Below are positions 46,755 through 55,552 of a stretch of DNA of 64,000 bases, piece after piece. The translations under genes were made by a program, and so were the position numbers. The stretch lies in NCBI RefSeq assembly GCF_014649115.1, contig NZ_BMSK01000007.1, forward strand, positions 248,525-312,524, read 5' to 3'. How positions within the stretch are numbered: position 1 is the first letter of the stretch; each line of letters opens with the position of its first letter. This stretch comes from Streptomyces eurythermus (GTDB lineage Bacteria > Actinomycetota > Actinomycetes > Streptomycetales > Streptomycetaceae). The notes under the pieces are model-generated. The model did no database searches. It was not told the DNA's origin and was given only the letters and a program-made list of their open reading frames with translations.

Positions 46755-47524
46755 CGCGCGACCTCCAGCCGCACACTCTCGCCGTGCGCCAGCTTGTGCA
46801 CCGCCACCCCCGGCGCGGCCACCGCCGCCAGCCGTACGAACTCGTCCCCCGGCGCGTGGAACTCGTGCGGGCGCACCGCGTCCATGCCGATCGGCCAGTA
46901 CGTCCCGTAGTGCACCGGCACCGCGACCCGCGGCGCCAGCCGGGCCAGCGCCCGCGCCGCCCGCCCCGCGTCCAGGTGCCCCTCCCCGAGATACGGGCCC
47001 CAGCCGCCCACCGGCAGCAGCGCCGCGTCCACCGGCCCGACCCGCTCGGCCATCTCGTCGAACAGCCCCGTGTCGCCGGCGAAGTAGGTCCGCGCCTCGC
47101 CCTCCACGACGTACCCCAGCGCGGGGGAGCGGCGCGGGCCCACCGGCAGCCGCCGCCCGTCGTGCAGCGCCGGCACCACCCGGACCAGCACCTCGCCCAC
47201 CCGTATCTCATCGCCGGGCGCCACCTCGGTGATCCGCAGCTGCCGTAGCCGGCGCAAGCCGGGTACCGCCCGTGGTGCGCCCCGGGGCACGAGCAGGCGC
47301 GTGCCCGGGGCGAGGCAGGCCAGCGAGGGCAGGTGCAGATGGTCGGCGTGCAGATGCGAGACCAGAGCGAGGTCGGCGCGGCGGGCCGCGGCGGGCGGCA
47401 CCGCGCCCCGGCGGCGGCGCAGGTGCGCCAGTCGGCGGGCGAACAGGGGATCGGTGAGCACCCGGATGTTCGTGTCCTCCACCACGCAGGTGGCGTGACC
47501 CCACCAGGTGATCTCCACCGGCAC
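46751..47524 (-). CDS. Metallo-beta-lactamase-fold hydrolase (UlaG-like)
   Basis: A 257-aa MBL-fold protein starting VPVEITWWGHATCVVEDTNI. Metal motifs are LVSHLHADHLHLPSL (H-x-H-x-D-H, near 52), YFAGDTGLFDEM (near 150) and VPVHYGTYWPIG (final histidine, near 198). It belongs to the UlaG/YtkL-like group, related to the other MBL protein 1.4 kb away but shorter. The substrate is unknown. GGAGG lies 9 nt before the GTG at 47524; a GTG 6 nt further in is the alternative. The longer upstream frame overlaps the divergent gene and is rejected. It is coupled to the DedA-like gene. Confidence 0.86.
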   Translation of the reverse strand: MPVEITWWGHATCVVEDTNIRVLTDPLFARRLAHLRRRRGAVPPAAARRADLALVSHLHADHLHLPSLACLAPGTRLLVPRGAPRAVPGLRRLRQLRITEVAPGDEIRVGEVLVRVVPALHDGRRLPVGPRRSPALGYVVEGEARTYFAGDTGLFDEMAERVGPVDAALLPVGGWGPYLGEGHLDAGRAARALARLAPRVAVPVHYGTYWPIGMDAVRPHEFHAPGDEFVRLAAVAAPGVAVHKLAHGESVRLEVAR

Positions 47525-47608
47525 CTTCTTTCGCCTCCTTCGCGCGACTCCCCGAAGCCTACGGGCAGGAGTAGGGTCGGCGGCGAAAACGGGAGGTGAG
47601 GGGACGCC

Positions 47609-48040
47609 ATGAGACAGCCGCGAGGGGTTTTCGGCATGCTGACGCCGGTGCGGGTCACCGCCATCGCGAGCCTGACGCCCCTGGAGGAGCTGGAGGCCGA
47701 CCCCTTCCTGGTGGACTCCCGGAGCCAGCACGCCATGTGCGCCCGCTGGGCCGCCGAGCGCGGCTACGTCATCGCCCGGGAACTTCTCGTCGGCGGCCTG
47801 CGTTTCGATCACTGCGCGCTGTGGGAGGGGGTGCGCCCCGGGGTGGACGTGTTCGTCGCGCCCAGCCTCCGGGTGCTGCGCCGGGCCCTGTCGTCGGTGG
47901 AGGAGTTCACCGCCGAGTGCGCGCGCCGGGGCGTGCGCGTGGAGACGGTGGGGCGCGCCGAGCCGTCGTACGACGCGCAGATGAAGGCCCGGGTGCACCG
48001 CCGCCTGTCCATGCCGACGGCCGGCTACGACGGCCGGTGA
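47609..48040 (+). CDS. Hypothetical protein with resolvase-like features
   Basis: A 143-aa soluble protein. Residues about 35-115 (SQHAMCARWAAERGYVIARE, VDVFVAPSLRVLRRALSSVE, CARRGVRVETVGRAEPSYDA) resemble the order of elements in the catalytic fold of small serine recombinases. The family's R-x-S-x3-Q signature is only loosely matched by DSRSQH, and the usual D-R-L-x-R motif is missing. Recombinase activity is therefore doubtful. GAGGGG lies 5 nt before the ATG; an internal ATG at 47636 is possible. It is divergent from the MBL-DedA pair. Confidence 0.65.
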   Translation: MRQPRGVFGMLTPVRVTAIASLTPLEELEADPFLVDSRSQHAMCARWAAERGYVIARELLVGGLRFDHCALWEGVRPGVDVFVAPSLRVLRRALSSVEEFTAECARRGVRVETVGRAEPSYDAQMKARVHRRLSMPTAGYDGR

Positions 48041-48177
48041 CCCCGGTCCGTCCGGGCCGCCGGCGCCCCGTGTGACAAGGTGGAGCCGGGCCCGACCGGC
48101 CCGCTTGGAGCGTGAGGAGGTCCTCCCGGCCCGAAGGGCGGGAAGGGCCGGGTTGTGAGGTGTACGGCGTGCGGGGC

Positions 48178-50760
48178 ATGCGGTGGCGGCGGATCGCCAG
48201 TCAGGTCGGGCGCAGCGTCGCCGTATGGGCGGTCTCCACCGTCACCATGCTGGTCCTCGCCGGGCTCCTGCCCGACTTCCGGCTCCAGTCCGCCGACGGC
48301 GACAGCGTCACCACCATCGCCTTGGCCGCCGCCTGCGGGGCGGGAGCCTTCGGCGTCCTGTCGGCCGTGGTCTGGCCGCTGCTGGTCCGGCTGCTGCTGC
48401 TCGTGCCGGCGCTGGTCCTCGGCCTGCTGGTCTTCTTCCTCAACGGCTCCCTGCTGCTGCTCGCCCTGCGCGTCAACCCCTCCGGCCGGGGCGAGGCCGC
48501 GCCCGAGACCGCGGTCATCGTGGCCGCGGTGATGTCCGCCGTCGCCTCCGCGACCGGCGCGGCCCTCGCGGTGCGCGACGACGAGGCATACCGCCGCCGG
48601 CTGCACCGCCTCGCCACCCGCGGCCGCCGGGGCCACCCGCCCTGCCCCACGACCCCCGGCCTGGTCTGCGTCCAGCTGGACGGCGTGGGCCACGACGTCC
48701 TCACGGACGCGGTCCGCAAGGGCCTGATGCCGACGGTCGCCCGCTGGCTGGCGTCGGACGAGGAAGCGGCACCGGCCGCACACGGCATACGACCGGCAGC
48801 CGACGGAACGCGAGCGGGCCGGGACGGCGGGCGACCGGCAGCCGACGGGATACGACCGGGCACGGACGGCACCCGCCCGGCCGACGACGGCGCACGGGGT
48901 TTGACCGGCGACGGCTCGCGGGGCGCGGTCTGCGACGGCTCGCGCGGCCCGGCCGGCGAGGGCTCGTGTCCGGCAGCCGACGGGATACGACCGGGCACGG
49001 AAGACGGGCGGCCCGCCGGTGACGGCCGGGGACCGGAAACCGACGGCACACGGCCGGCCGGCGAGGGCTCGTGTCCGGCAGCCGAAGGGATACGACCGGC
49101 CGCAGACGGCCCGCGTCCGGCAGCCGCCCCCGGCCGCTCCGCCCAAGCACAGGCCGCCGCCCCCGGCCGCTCCCCCCGAACACAGGCGGCCGCCGCCCTC
49201 CCGGCCCAGGGACCGACCACCCCCCTCGCCCACGAGCCCACCACCCCCCTCCCCACCCGCGCCCCCACCCACCGCCTCACCCCGTGGCGCACAGACTGGT
49301 CCAGTCAGACCGGTGCCAGTCAGCTCGGCATCCTGCACGGCAGCACCTTCGACGTGCCGGCCTTCCGCTGGTACGAGAAGGACCGCGGCGAGGTGATGGT
49401 CTCCAACCGGCCGACCAGCGCGGCCGAGCTCCAGCGCCGCGCCGCCCTGCGCACCCGTGACGACGGACTGCTCGCCGTCGACGGCGCCAGCCGCGGCAAT
49501 CTCTTCAGCGGCGGCGCCGGCGAACAGGCCCTGGTGCTGTCCATCGCCACCCGCCGCCGCGGCCGCGACAACCGCTCCCGGGCCGGCTACTTCGCCTACT
49601 TCTCCGACCCCGCGAACGCCGTCCGCACCGCCCTGTCCTTCGTCGCCGAGGTGGCCCGCGAGATCGGCCAGTCCACCCGGGCCCGGCTGGGGCGGCAGCG
49701 CCCGCGGGTCGGCCGGGGCGGTCTGTACCCGCTGGTCCGTGCCTTCGCCACCGTCGTCGAACGGGACGTCGTCGTCGCCGCGGTCATGGGCGACATGCTC
49801 GCCGGCCGCACCGTCGTCTACGCCGACCTCGTCGCCTACGACGAGGTGGCCCACCACTCCGGCCCGTGCGGCCGCGACGCCGAGCAGGTCCTCCGGCGCC
49901 TCGACCGCTGCCTGGCCCTGCTGGAGCGCGTCGCCGAGCACGCCCCGCGCCCGTACCGGATCGTCGTGCTGTCCGACCACGGGCAGAGCCCCGGGGAGAC
50001 GTTCCGCGCCCGCTACGGCCTCACCCTCGGCGACCTGGTCCGGGCCGGCTGCGGGCTGCCCGTGCCGCGCCGGGCCGAGCAGACGCACAGCGGCGCCGAG
50101 GCCCGCGCCGCCGTGCGCGCCGCCCTGCGCCGCCCGGTGGAGGAGAAGGGCGGGCGCCACCGCCCGGCCCGCCGCCGCGAGCCCGTCGTGCTGGCCTCCG
50201 GCAACCTCGGCCTGGTCTCCTTCCCGGACGTCCCGCACCGGATGACCAAGGAGGAGATCGACGCCCGCCACCCGGCCCTGCTCACCACCCTCGCCAACCA
50301 CCCCGGCATCGGCTTCCTGCTGGTGCGCAGCGAGCGGCACGGCGGTGTGGTGCTGGGCGCGTACGGCGCCGAGATCCCGCTGGACCGGCTGGACGAGGAG
50401 CCCGGCCCGCTGGCCCGCTTCGGCCCCGGCGCCGCCGACGCGGTCCGCCGCACCCACTCCTTCCCGCACACCGCCGACATCATGGTCAACTCCGCCTACG
50501 ACCCCGCCGACGGCGAGGTCCTCGCGTTCGAGGAGCAGATCGGCTCGCACGGCGGTCTCGGCGGCGCCCAGTCCCGCCCGTTCCTGCTCTCCCCGGTGGA
50601 CCTCTCCCCGCCGGCCGCCGACGGGACGGAGCCGGTCGGCGCCGAGCGGATCCACCGCATCCTGCGCCGCTGGCTGGACGAGCTGAACGGCCCCCAGGTA
50701 CCGCTGACGCCCGCCGCCGAGGAGGAAGCGGAGGAAGAGGAGGCGGAAAAAGCCGCCTGA
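48178..50760 (+). CDS. Membrane alkaline-phosphatase-fold phosphodiesterase with a repeat insertion
   Basis: An 860-aa protein. Residues about 10-125 hold three to four membrane helices (SVAVWAVSTVTMLVLAGLLP, LLVRLLLLVPALVLGLLVFF). The phosphatase-superfamily domain starts at VCVQLDGVGHDVL (metal Asp, near 165), is interrupted by about 165 residues of Arg-Pro-Ala-Ala-Asp-Gly-type repeats (about 198-364), and resumes with WSSQTGASQLGILHG (likely nucleophile Ser/Thr), YDEVAHHSGP and VVLSDHGQSPGETF. The C terminus is Glu-rich. It looks like a type I phosphodiesterase or phosphoglycerol transferase relative with an unknown substrate. The start could also be GTG 48169 or 48160; GAGGTG lies just upstream. 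Confidence 0.82.
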   Translation: MRWRRIASQVGRSVAVWAVSTVTMLVLAGLLPDFRLQSADGDSVTTIALAAACGAGAFGVLSAVVWPLLVRLLLLVPALVLGLLVFFLNGSLLLLALRVNPSGRGEAAPETAVIVAAVMSAVASATGAALAVRDDEAYRRRLHRLATRGRRGHPPCPTTPGLVCVQLDGVGHDVLTDAVRKGLMPTVARWLASDEEAAPAAHGIRPAADGTRAGRDGGRPAADGIRPGTDGTRPADDGARGLTGDGSRGAVCDGSRGPAGEGSCPAADGIRPGTEDGRPAGDGRGPETDGTRPAGEGSCPAAEGIRPAADGPRPAAAPGRSAQAQAAAPGRSPRTQAAAALPAQGPTTPLAHEPTTPLPTRAPTHRLTPWRTDWSSQTGASQLGILHGSTFDVPAFRWYEKDRGEVMVSNRPTSAAELQRRAALRTRDDGLLAVDGASRGNLFSGGAGEQALVLSIATRRRGRDNRSRAGYFAYFSDPANAVRTALSFVAEVAREIGQSTRARLGRQRPRVGRGGLYPLVRAFATVVERDVVVAAVMGDMLAGRTVVYADLVAYDEVAHHSGPCGRDAEQVLRRLDRCLALLERVAEHAPRPYRIVVLSDHGQSPGETFRARYGLTLGDLVRAGCGLPVPRRAEQTHSGAEARAAVRAALRRPVEEKGGRHRPARRREPVVLASGNLGLVSFPDVPHRMTKEEIDARHPALLTTLANHPGIGFLLVRSERHGGVVLGAYGAEIPLDRLDEEPGPLARFGPGAADAVRRTHSFPHTADIMVNSAYDPADGEVLAFEEQIGSHGGLGGAQSRPFLLSPVDLSPPAADGTEPVGAERIHRILRRWLDELNGPQVPLTPAAEEEAEEEEAEKAA
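48770..49270 (+). repeat. Low-complexity repeat block within the phosphodiesterase gene
   Basis: Degenerate units coding for PAADGIRPGTDGTRP-like peptides fill this segment. A 43-bp near-identical stretch occurs at 48952-48994 and again at 49057-49099, offset by 105 bp (35 codons), so frame is kept. The block splits an otherwise continuous enzyme domain and is probably lineage-specific. Confidence 0.75.
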
Positions 50761-50899
50761 CGACGGCCCGGCGGACCCGTCGCGATCCGGCCACGGTCGC
50801 GCCCGTCCCGGTGCCTCATCGGCTAGGCCATATGTGCGAGAGCGCGATCGCATGACAGACTGCTGCCCGCGTTCATCGGCACGTAGGGGAGGCGTGGCT

Positions 50900-51763
50900 G
50901 TGAGTGAGCGGCGGGCTGCGCCCACCGTGGGCCAGGTGGTGCTCGGCAAGCGGTTGCAGGAGCTGCGGGAGGCCGCGGGCCTCAGCCGCGACGAGGCCGC
51001 CCAGGTCCTCAGGGTGGCGTCGGCGACCGTACGGCGGATGGAGACGGCCGAGGTCTCGCTGAAGATCCCCTACGTGCAGGTGCTGCTGACCACCTACGGG
51101 GTGCCGGACGAGGAGGCCGACGCCTTCGTCCGGCTGGCCGAGGAGGCGAACCAGCCGGGCTGGTGGCAGCGGTTCCACGACGTGCTGCCGGACTGGTTCA
51201 GCCTGTACGTCAGCCTGGAGGGCGCCGCCCGGATCATCCGCTCCTACGAGCCGCACTTCGTGCCCGGCCTGCTCCAGACCGAGGACTACGCGCGGGCGGT
51301 GATGGAGGCGGGCACCGTCGGGCACACCTCCCCGGAGACGGTCGACCGGCATGTGTCGCTGCGCATGGAACGGCAGCGGCTGCTGGACCGGAAGGACCCG
51401 CCCCACCTGTGGGTGATCATGGACGAGACGGTGCTCAGGCGCCCGGTGAGCACCGACCCGAAGGTACTGCGGGACCAGCTGGACCGGCTGCTGGAGTACG
51501 CCGAGCGGGACCGGGTCACGCTCCAGATCGCCGAGTTCGCCGCGGGCCCGCACCCGGGGACGTACGCGCCGTTCACGCTGTTCCGGTTCGCCGAGCCGGA
51601 GCTGCCGGACATGGTGTTCACCGAGTACCTGACCGGCGCGCTCTATCTGGACGCGCGCCGCGAGGTGGCCGCGCACCTGGAGGTGCTGGACCACATGACG
51701 GCCCGCGCCGCGTCCGCCCGGCGCACCCTGAAGCTGCTGCGGGAGTACCGCGAGAGCGTGTGA
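50900..51763 (+). CDS. XRE-type regulator with DUF5753 domain
   Basis: A 287-aa DNA-binding protein. Residues about 12-70 form a helix-turn-helix of the XRE class (LGKRLQELREAAGLSRDEAA, then VASATVRRMETAEVSLKIPY). Residues about 100-280 are the DUF5753 domain (SYEPHFVPGLLQTEDYARAV) common in Streptomyces developmental and antibiotic regulators such as those paired with DUF397 proteins. No DUF397 partner follows. The GTG at 50900 has GGAGG 7 nt upstream; GTG 50894 is too close to it. It lies 105 bp upstream of narG on the same strand. Control of nar is possible but not shown. Confidence 0.88.
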   Translation: MSERRAAPTVGQVVLGKRLQELREAAGLSRDEAAQVLRVASATVRRMETAEVSLKIPYVQVLLTTYGVPDEEADAFVRLAEEANQPGWWQRFHDVLPDWFSLYVSLEGAARIIRSYEPHFVPGLLQTEDYARAVMEAGTVGHTSPETVDRHVSLRMERQRLLDRKDPPHLWVIMDETVLRRPVSTDPKVLRDQLDRLLEYAERDRVTLQIAEFAAGPHPGTYAPFTLFRFAEPELPDMVFTEYLTGALYLDARREVAAHLEVLDHMTARAASARRTLKLLREYRESV

Positions 51764-51787
51764 CCCGCCCCCGCCCCCCTCCGGCGT

Positions 51788-51801
51788 GACCCGTACGGGT
51801 C
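51788..51801. promoter_or_regulatory. 14-bp palindrome upstream of narG
   Basis: GACCCGT followed by its complement ACGGGTC forms a perfect 14-bp palindrome, 68 bp before the narG start codon. It may be an operator for a nitrate, oxygen or redox regulator, or for the adjacent XRE protein. No other strong symmetric element is seen in the 105-bp gap. Confidence 0.4.
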
Positions 51802-51868
51802 CCCGGACGGGTGCCCCGCCGGGCCTCCCCCTAGGTTCTGAGTACGGGGGCGAACCGAGGGAGCGCAT

Positions 51869-54800
51869 GTGACCGACACGCGGAGACCGCCCAGGGAGCC
51901 CGGCGCGGCCCTGCTGTCCGCGGGCCGCTTCTTCCGGCCCGGCACACCCGCGCCCGACCTGCACAGCGTCACCCTGACCGGCGGCCGGCAGGCGGACGCC
52001 TTCTACCGGGACCGGTGGAGCCACGACAAGGTGGTGCACTCCACCCACGGCGTGAACTGCACCGGCTCCTGCCGGTGGAAGGTGTACGTCAAGGACGGGA
52101 TCATCACCTGGGAGACCCAGGAGACGGACTATCCCTCGGTGGGCCCGGACCGGCCCGAGTACGAGCCGCGCGGCTGCCCGCGCGGCGCCGCGTTCTCCTG
52201 GTACACCTACTCGCCCACCCGGGTCCGCTACCCCTATGTCCGGGGCGTGCTGCTCCAGATGTACCGGGAGGCGAAACGGCGGCTGGGGGACCCGGTGCTG
52301 GCCTGGGCGGACATCCAGAACGACCCCGAGCGGCGGCGCCGTTACCAGCGGGCGCGCGGCAAGGGCGGCCTGGTGCGGGCGCGCTGGGAGGAAGCGGTGG
52401 AACTGGTCGCCGCCGCGCAGGTGCACACCATCAAGACCTACGGCCCCGACCGGATCGCCGGGTTCTCCCCGATCCCGGCGATGTCGATGGTGTCGCACGC
52501 GGCCGGCGCCCGCTACCACTCGCTGATCGGCGCGTCCATGCTGTCGTTCTACGACTGGTACGCCGACCTCCCGGTGGCCTCCCCGCAGGTCTTCGGCGAC
52601 CAGACGGACGTACCGGAGTCCGGCGACTGGTGGGACGCCGCCTACCTGATCATGTGGGGGTCCAATGTCCCGGTGACCCGCACCCCGGACGCGCACTGGA
52701 TGGCGGAGGCGCGGTACCGGGGCCAGAAGGTGGTGGTGGTCTCACCCGACTACGCGGACGCCACGAAGTTCGCCGACGCCTGGCTGCACCCGCACCCGGG
52801 CACGGACGGCGCGCTGGCCCTGGCGATGGGCCATGTGATCCTCAAGGAGTTCTTCGTCGACCGGCAGACGCCGTTCTTCACCGACTACGTACGGAAGTTC
52901 ACCGACCTGCCGTTCCTGGTGACGCTCGCCGAGCGGGACGGGGCGTGGGTGCCGGCGAAGTTCCTGCGCGCCACCGACATCGGCCGGGACGGGGAGGGCG
53001 CGGAGTGGAAGACGGCCGTCCTGGACGAGACGACCGGCCGCGCGGTGGTGCCGAACGGCTCCCTGGGCTTTCGCTGGACCGAGTCGGGCGAGGGCCGCTG
53101 GAACCTCGAACTGGGGGAGATCCGGCCCGTGTTGAGCCTGTACGGCAGCGAGGTCGCGGTGCCGGTGGAGGTGCTGCTGCCCCGGTTCGACACCGAGGGC
53201 GGGACACACGGGCAGGGGCGGGGCGAGGTGCTGCGGCGCAGCGTGCCGGCCACCCGGCTGGGCGGCGCGGACGGCCCGCTGGTGACGACCGTCTACGACC
53301 TGCTGCTGGCCCAGTACGGGGTGGCCCGCCCCGGGATGCCCGGCGACTGGCCCGCCTCCTACGACGACGACCGTACCCCGGCCACCCCCGCCTGGCAGGA
53401 GACGCACACCTCCGTCCCGGCCGCCCAGTGCGTGCGCATCGCGCGGGAGTTCGCGCGGACCGCCGAGCGCTCCCGGGGCCGCTGCATGATCATCATGGGG
53501 GCGGGCACCAACCACTGGTTCCACTCCGAGACGATCTACCGCGCCTTCCTGGCCCTGCTGAAGCTCACCGGCTGCCAGGGCCGCAACGGCGGCGGCTGGG
53601 CGCACTACGTGGGCCAGGAGAAGTGCCGCCCGGTGACCGGCTGGGCGACGCTGGCCGCCGCCTCCGACTGGTCCCGCCCGCCCCGGCAGGCGATCGGCAC
53701 CGGGTACTGGTACCTGCACACCGACCAGTGGCGCTACGACCGTTTCGGTGCCGATGTGCTCGCCTCCCCGCTCGGCGAGGGCCGGTTCGCCGGGATGACT
53801 GCCGCGGACTGCCTGGCGCTGTCCGCCCGCGCGGGCTGGATGCCGTCGTACCCCACCTTCGACCGCAACCCGCTCGACCTGGGCGAGGAGAGCGGCGACC
53901 CGGTGGCGAAGGCGGTGGCCGCGCTGCGCGCCGGCACCCTGAGGTTCGCCTGCGAGGACCCGGACGCCCCGGAGAACTGGCCGCGCGTGCTGACCCTGTG
54001 GCGGGCCAATCTGCTGGGCTCCTCGGCCAAGGGCGCCGAGTACTTCACCCGGCACCTGCTGGGCACCCACTCCTCGCTGCGCGCCGAGCAGGCCGCGCCC
54101 GGCGAGCGGCCGAGGGACGTGACCTGGCGGGAGCCGGCACCGGAGGGCAAGCTCGACCTGCTGCTGTCGCTGGACTTCCGGCACACCTCCTCCACGCTGC
54201 TGTCGGACGTGGTGCTGCCGGCCGCGACCTGGTACGAGAAGCACGACCTGTCCTCCACCGACATGCACCCCTTCGTGCACGCGTTCACCCCGGCCGTGGA
54301 CCCGCCCTGGCAGGCCCGCACCGACTTCGACACCTTCAAGGCGCTCGCCCAGAAGCTCAGCGAGCTGGCCGTGGACCATCTGGGGGTCCGCAAGGACCTG
54401 GTGGCGAGCCCGCTCCAGCACGACACTCCGGCCGAGTGCGCCCAGCCCGGCGGGGTGGTGCGGGACTGGAGGCGCGGCGAGTGCGATCCCGTACCCGGCA
54501 GGACCCTGCCGAACCTGACCGTCGTGGAGCGCGACTACACCGCGGTCGCCGCCAAGTTCACCTCCCTCGGCCCGCTGGTGGAGAAAGCCGGCCTCGCCGT
54601 CAAGGGGATCGCCCTGCGCCCGGACGTGGAGGTCTCCCAGCTGCGGAAGTCCAACGGCACCGGCTACCAGGGGCGGCCGTCGCTGGACACGGCCGTGAAG
54701 GCGGCGAACACCATCCTCGCCCTGTCCGGCACCACCAACGGGCGCCTGGCCACCGAGGGTTTCCGCACGCTGGAGCGGCGCACCGGGCGGCCGATGGCCC

Positions 54801-55552
54801 ATCTCGCCGCCGAGCACGAGGGCAAACGGGTCACGTACGCCGACACCCAGGCGGCGCCCGTGCCGGTGATCACCTCGCCGGAGTGGTCGGGCAGCGAGTC
54901 CGGCGGCCGGCGCTACACGGCCTTCACGCTCAACACCGAGCACGCCAAACCCTGGCACACCCTCACCGGCCGACAGCACTTCTTCCTCGACCACGACTGG
55001 ATGCACGAACTCGGCGAGGCCCTGCCGGTGTACCGGCCGCCGCTGGACATGCACCGGCTGTTCGGCGAACCACGCCTCGGAGCGGACGGACAGCGGGAGG
55101 TGACGGTGCGTTACCTCACCCCGCACAACAAGTGGTCGATCCACTCCGAGTACCAGGACAACCTGTTCATGCTGGCCCTCTCCCGGGGCGGGCAGACCAT
55201 CTGGATGTCCCCGCAGGACGCCGACGCGATCGGGGCCGGGGACAACGACTGGGTGGAGGCGGTCAACCGCAACGGCGTGGTCGTGGCCCGCGCGATCGTC
55301 TCGCACCGTATGCCGCCCGGCACCGTCTACCTGCACCACGCGCAGGAGCGCACGGTGAGCGTCCCGAAGACGGAGACCACCGGGATGCGCGGCGGCATCC
55401 ACAACTCCCTGACCCGGCTGCTGCTCAAGCCGTCCCATCTGATCGGCGGATACGCGCAGTTGTCCTGGGCGTTCAACTACCTGGGCCCGACGGGCAACCA
55501 GCGCGACGAGGTCACGGTCATCCGCCGCCGCGGCCAGGAGGTCGAGTACTGA
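51869..55552 (+). CDS. narG: Respiratory nitrate reductase alpha subunit
   Basis: A 1,227-aa molybdenum bis-MGD catalytic subunit that reduces nitrate to nitrite at the inner face of the membrane. The N terminus has the FS0 cluster motif HSTHGVNCTGSCRWKVY with a distal cysteine in YEPRGCPRGAAFSW. The Mo-ligand region is FGDQTDVPESGDWW followed by LIMWGSNVPVTRTPDAHWM. Full-length compared with E. coli NarG (1,247 aa). No Tat signal is needed in this cytosolic-side type. The GTG at 51869 has GAGGGAG 5 nt upstream; the ATG at 51867 is out of frame and followed by TGA. It overlaps narH by one base (TGATG). Confidence 0.97.
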   Translation: MTDTRRPPREPGAALLSAGRFFRPGTPAPDLHSVTLTGGRQADAFYRDRWSHDKVVHSTHGVNCTGSCRWKVYVKDGIITWETQETDYPSVGPDRPEYEPRGCPRGAAFSWYTYSPTRVRYPYVRGVLLQMYREAKRRLGDPVLAWADIQNDPERRRRYQRARGKGGLVRARWEEAVELVAAAQVHTIKTYGPDRIAGFSPIPAMSMVSHAAGARYHSLIGASMLSFYDWYADLPVASPQVFGDQTDVPESGDWWDAAYLIMWGSNVPVTRTPDAHWMAEARYRGQKVVVVSPDYADATKFADAWLHPHPGTDGALALAMGHVILKEFFVDRQTPFFTDYVRKFTDLPFLVTLAERDGAWVPAKFLRATDIGRDGEGAEWKTAVLDETTGRAVVPNGSLGFRWTESGEGRWNLELGEIRPVLSLYGSEVAVPVEVLLPRFDTEGGTHGQGRGEVLRRSVPATRLGGADGPLVTTVYDLLLAQYGVARPGMPGDWPASYDDDRTPATPAWQETHTSVPAAQCVRIAREFARTAERSRGRCMIIMGAGTNHWFHSETIYRAFLALLKLTGCQGRNGGGWAHYVGQEKCRPVTGWATLAAASDWSRPPRQAIGTGYWYLHTDQWRYDRFGADVLASPLGEGRFAGMTAADCLALSARAGWMPSYPTFDRNPLDLGEESGDPVAKAVAALRAGTLRFACEDPDAPENWPRVLTLWRANLLGSSAKGAEYFTRHLLGTHSSLRAEQAAPGERPRDVTWREPAPEGKLDLLLSLDFRHTSSTLLSDVVLPAATWYEKHDLSSTDMHPFVHAFTPAVDPPWQARTDFDTFKALAQKLSELAVDHLGVRKDLVASPLQHDTPAECAQPGGVVRDWRRGECDPVPGRTLPNLTVVERDYTAVAAKFTSLGPLVEKAGLAVKGIALRPDVEVSQLRKSNGTGYQGRPSLDTAVKAANTILALSGTTNGRLATEGFRTLERRTGRPMAHLAAEHEGKRVTYADTQAAPVPVITSPEWSGSESGGRRYTAFTLNTEHAKPWHTLTGRQHFFLDHDWMHELGEALPVYRPPLDMHRLFGEPRLGADGQREVTVRYLTPHNKWSIHSEYQDNLFMLALSRGGQTIWMSPQDADAIGAGDNDWVEAVNRNGVVVARAIVSHRMPPGTVYLHHAQERTVSVPKTETTGMRGGIHNSLTRLLLKPSHLIGGYAQLSWAFNYLGPTGNQRDEVTVIRRRGQEVEY

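Noticed and set aside
51867..51869. ATG at 51867 as the narG start
   Set aside because: It is directly followed by TGA in its frame. The overlapping GTG at 51869 is in frame with NarG and has a correct ribosome site distance.
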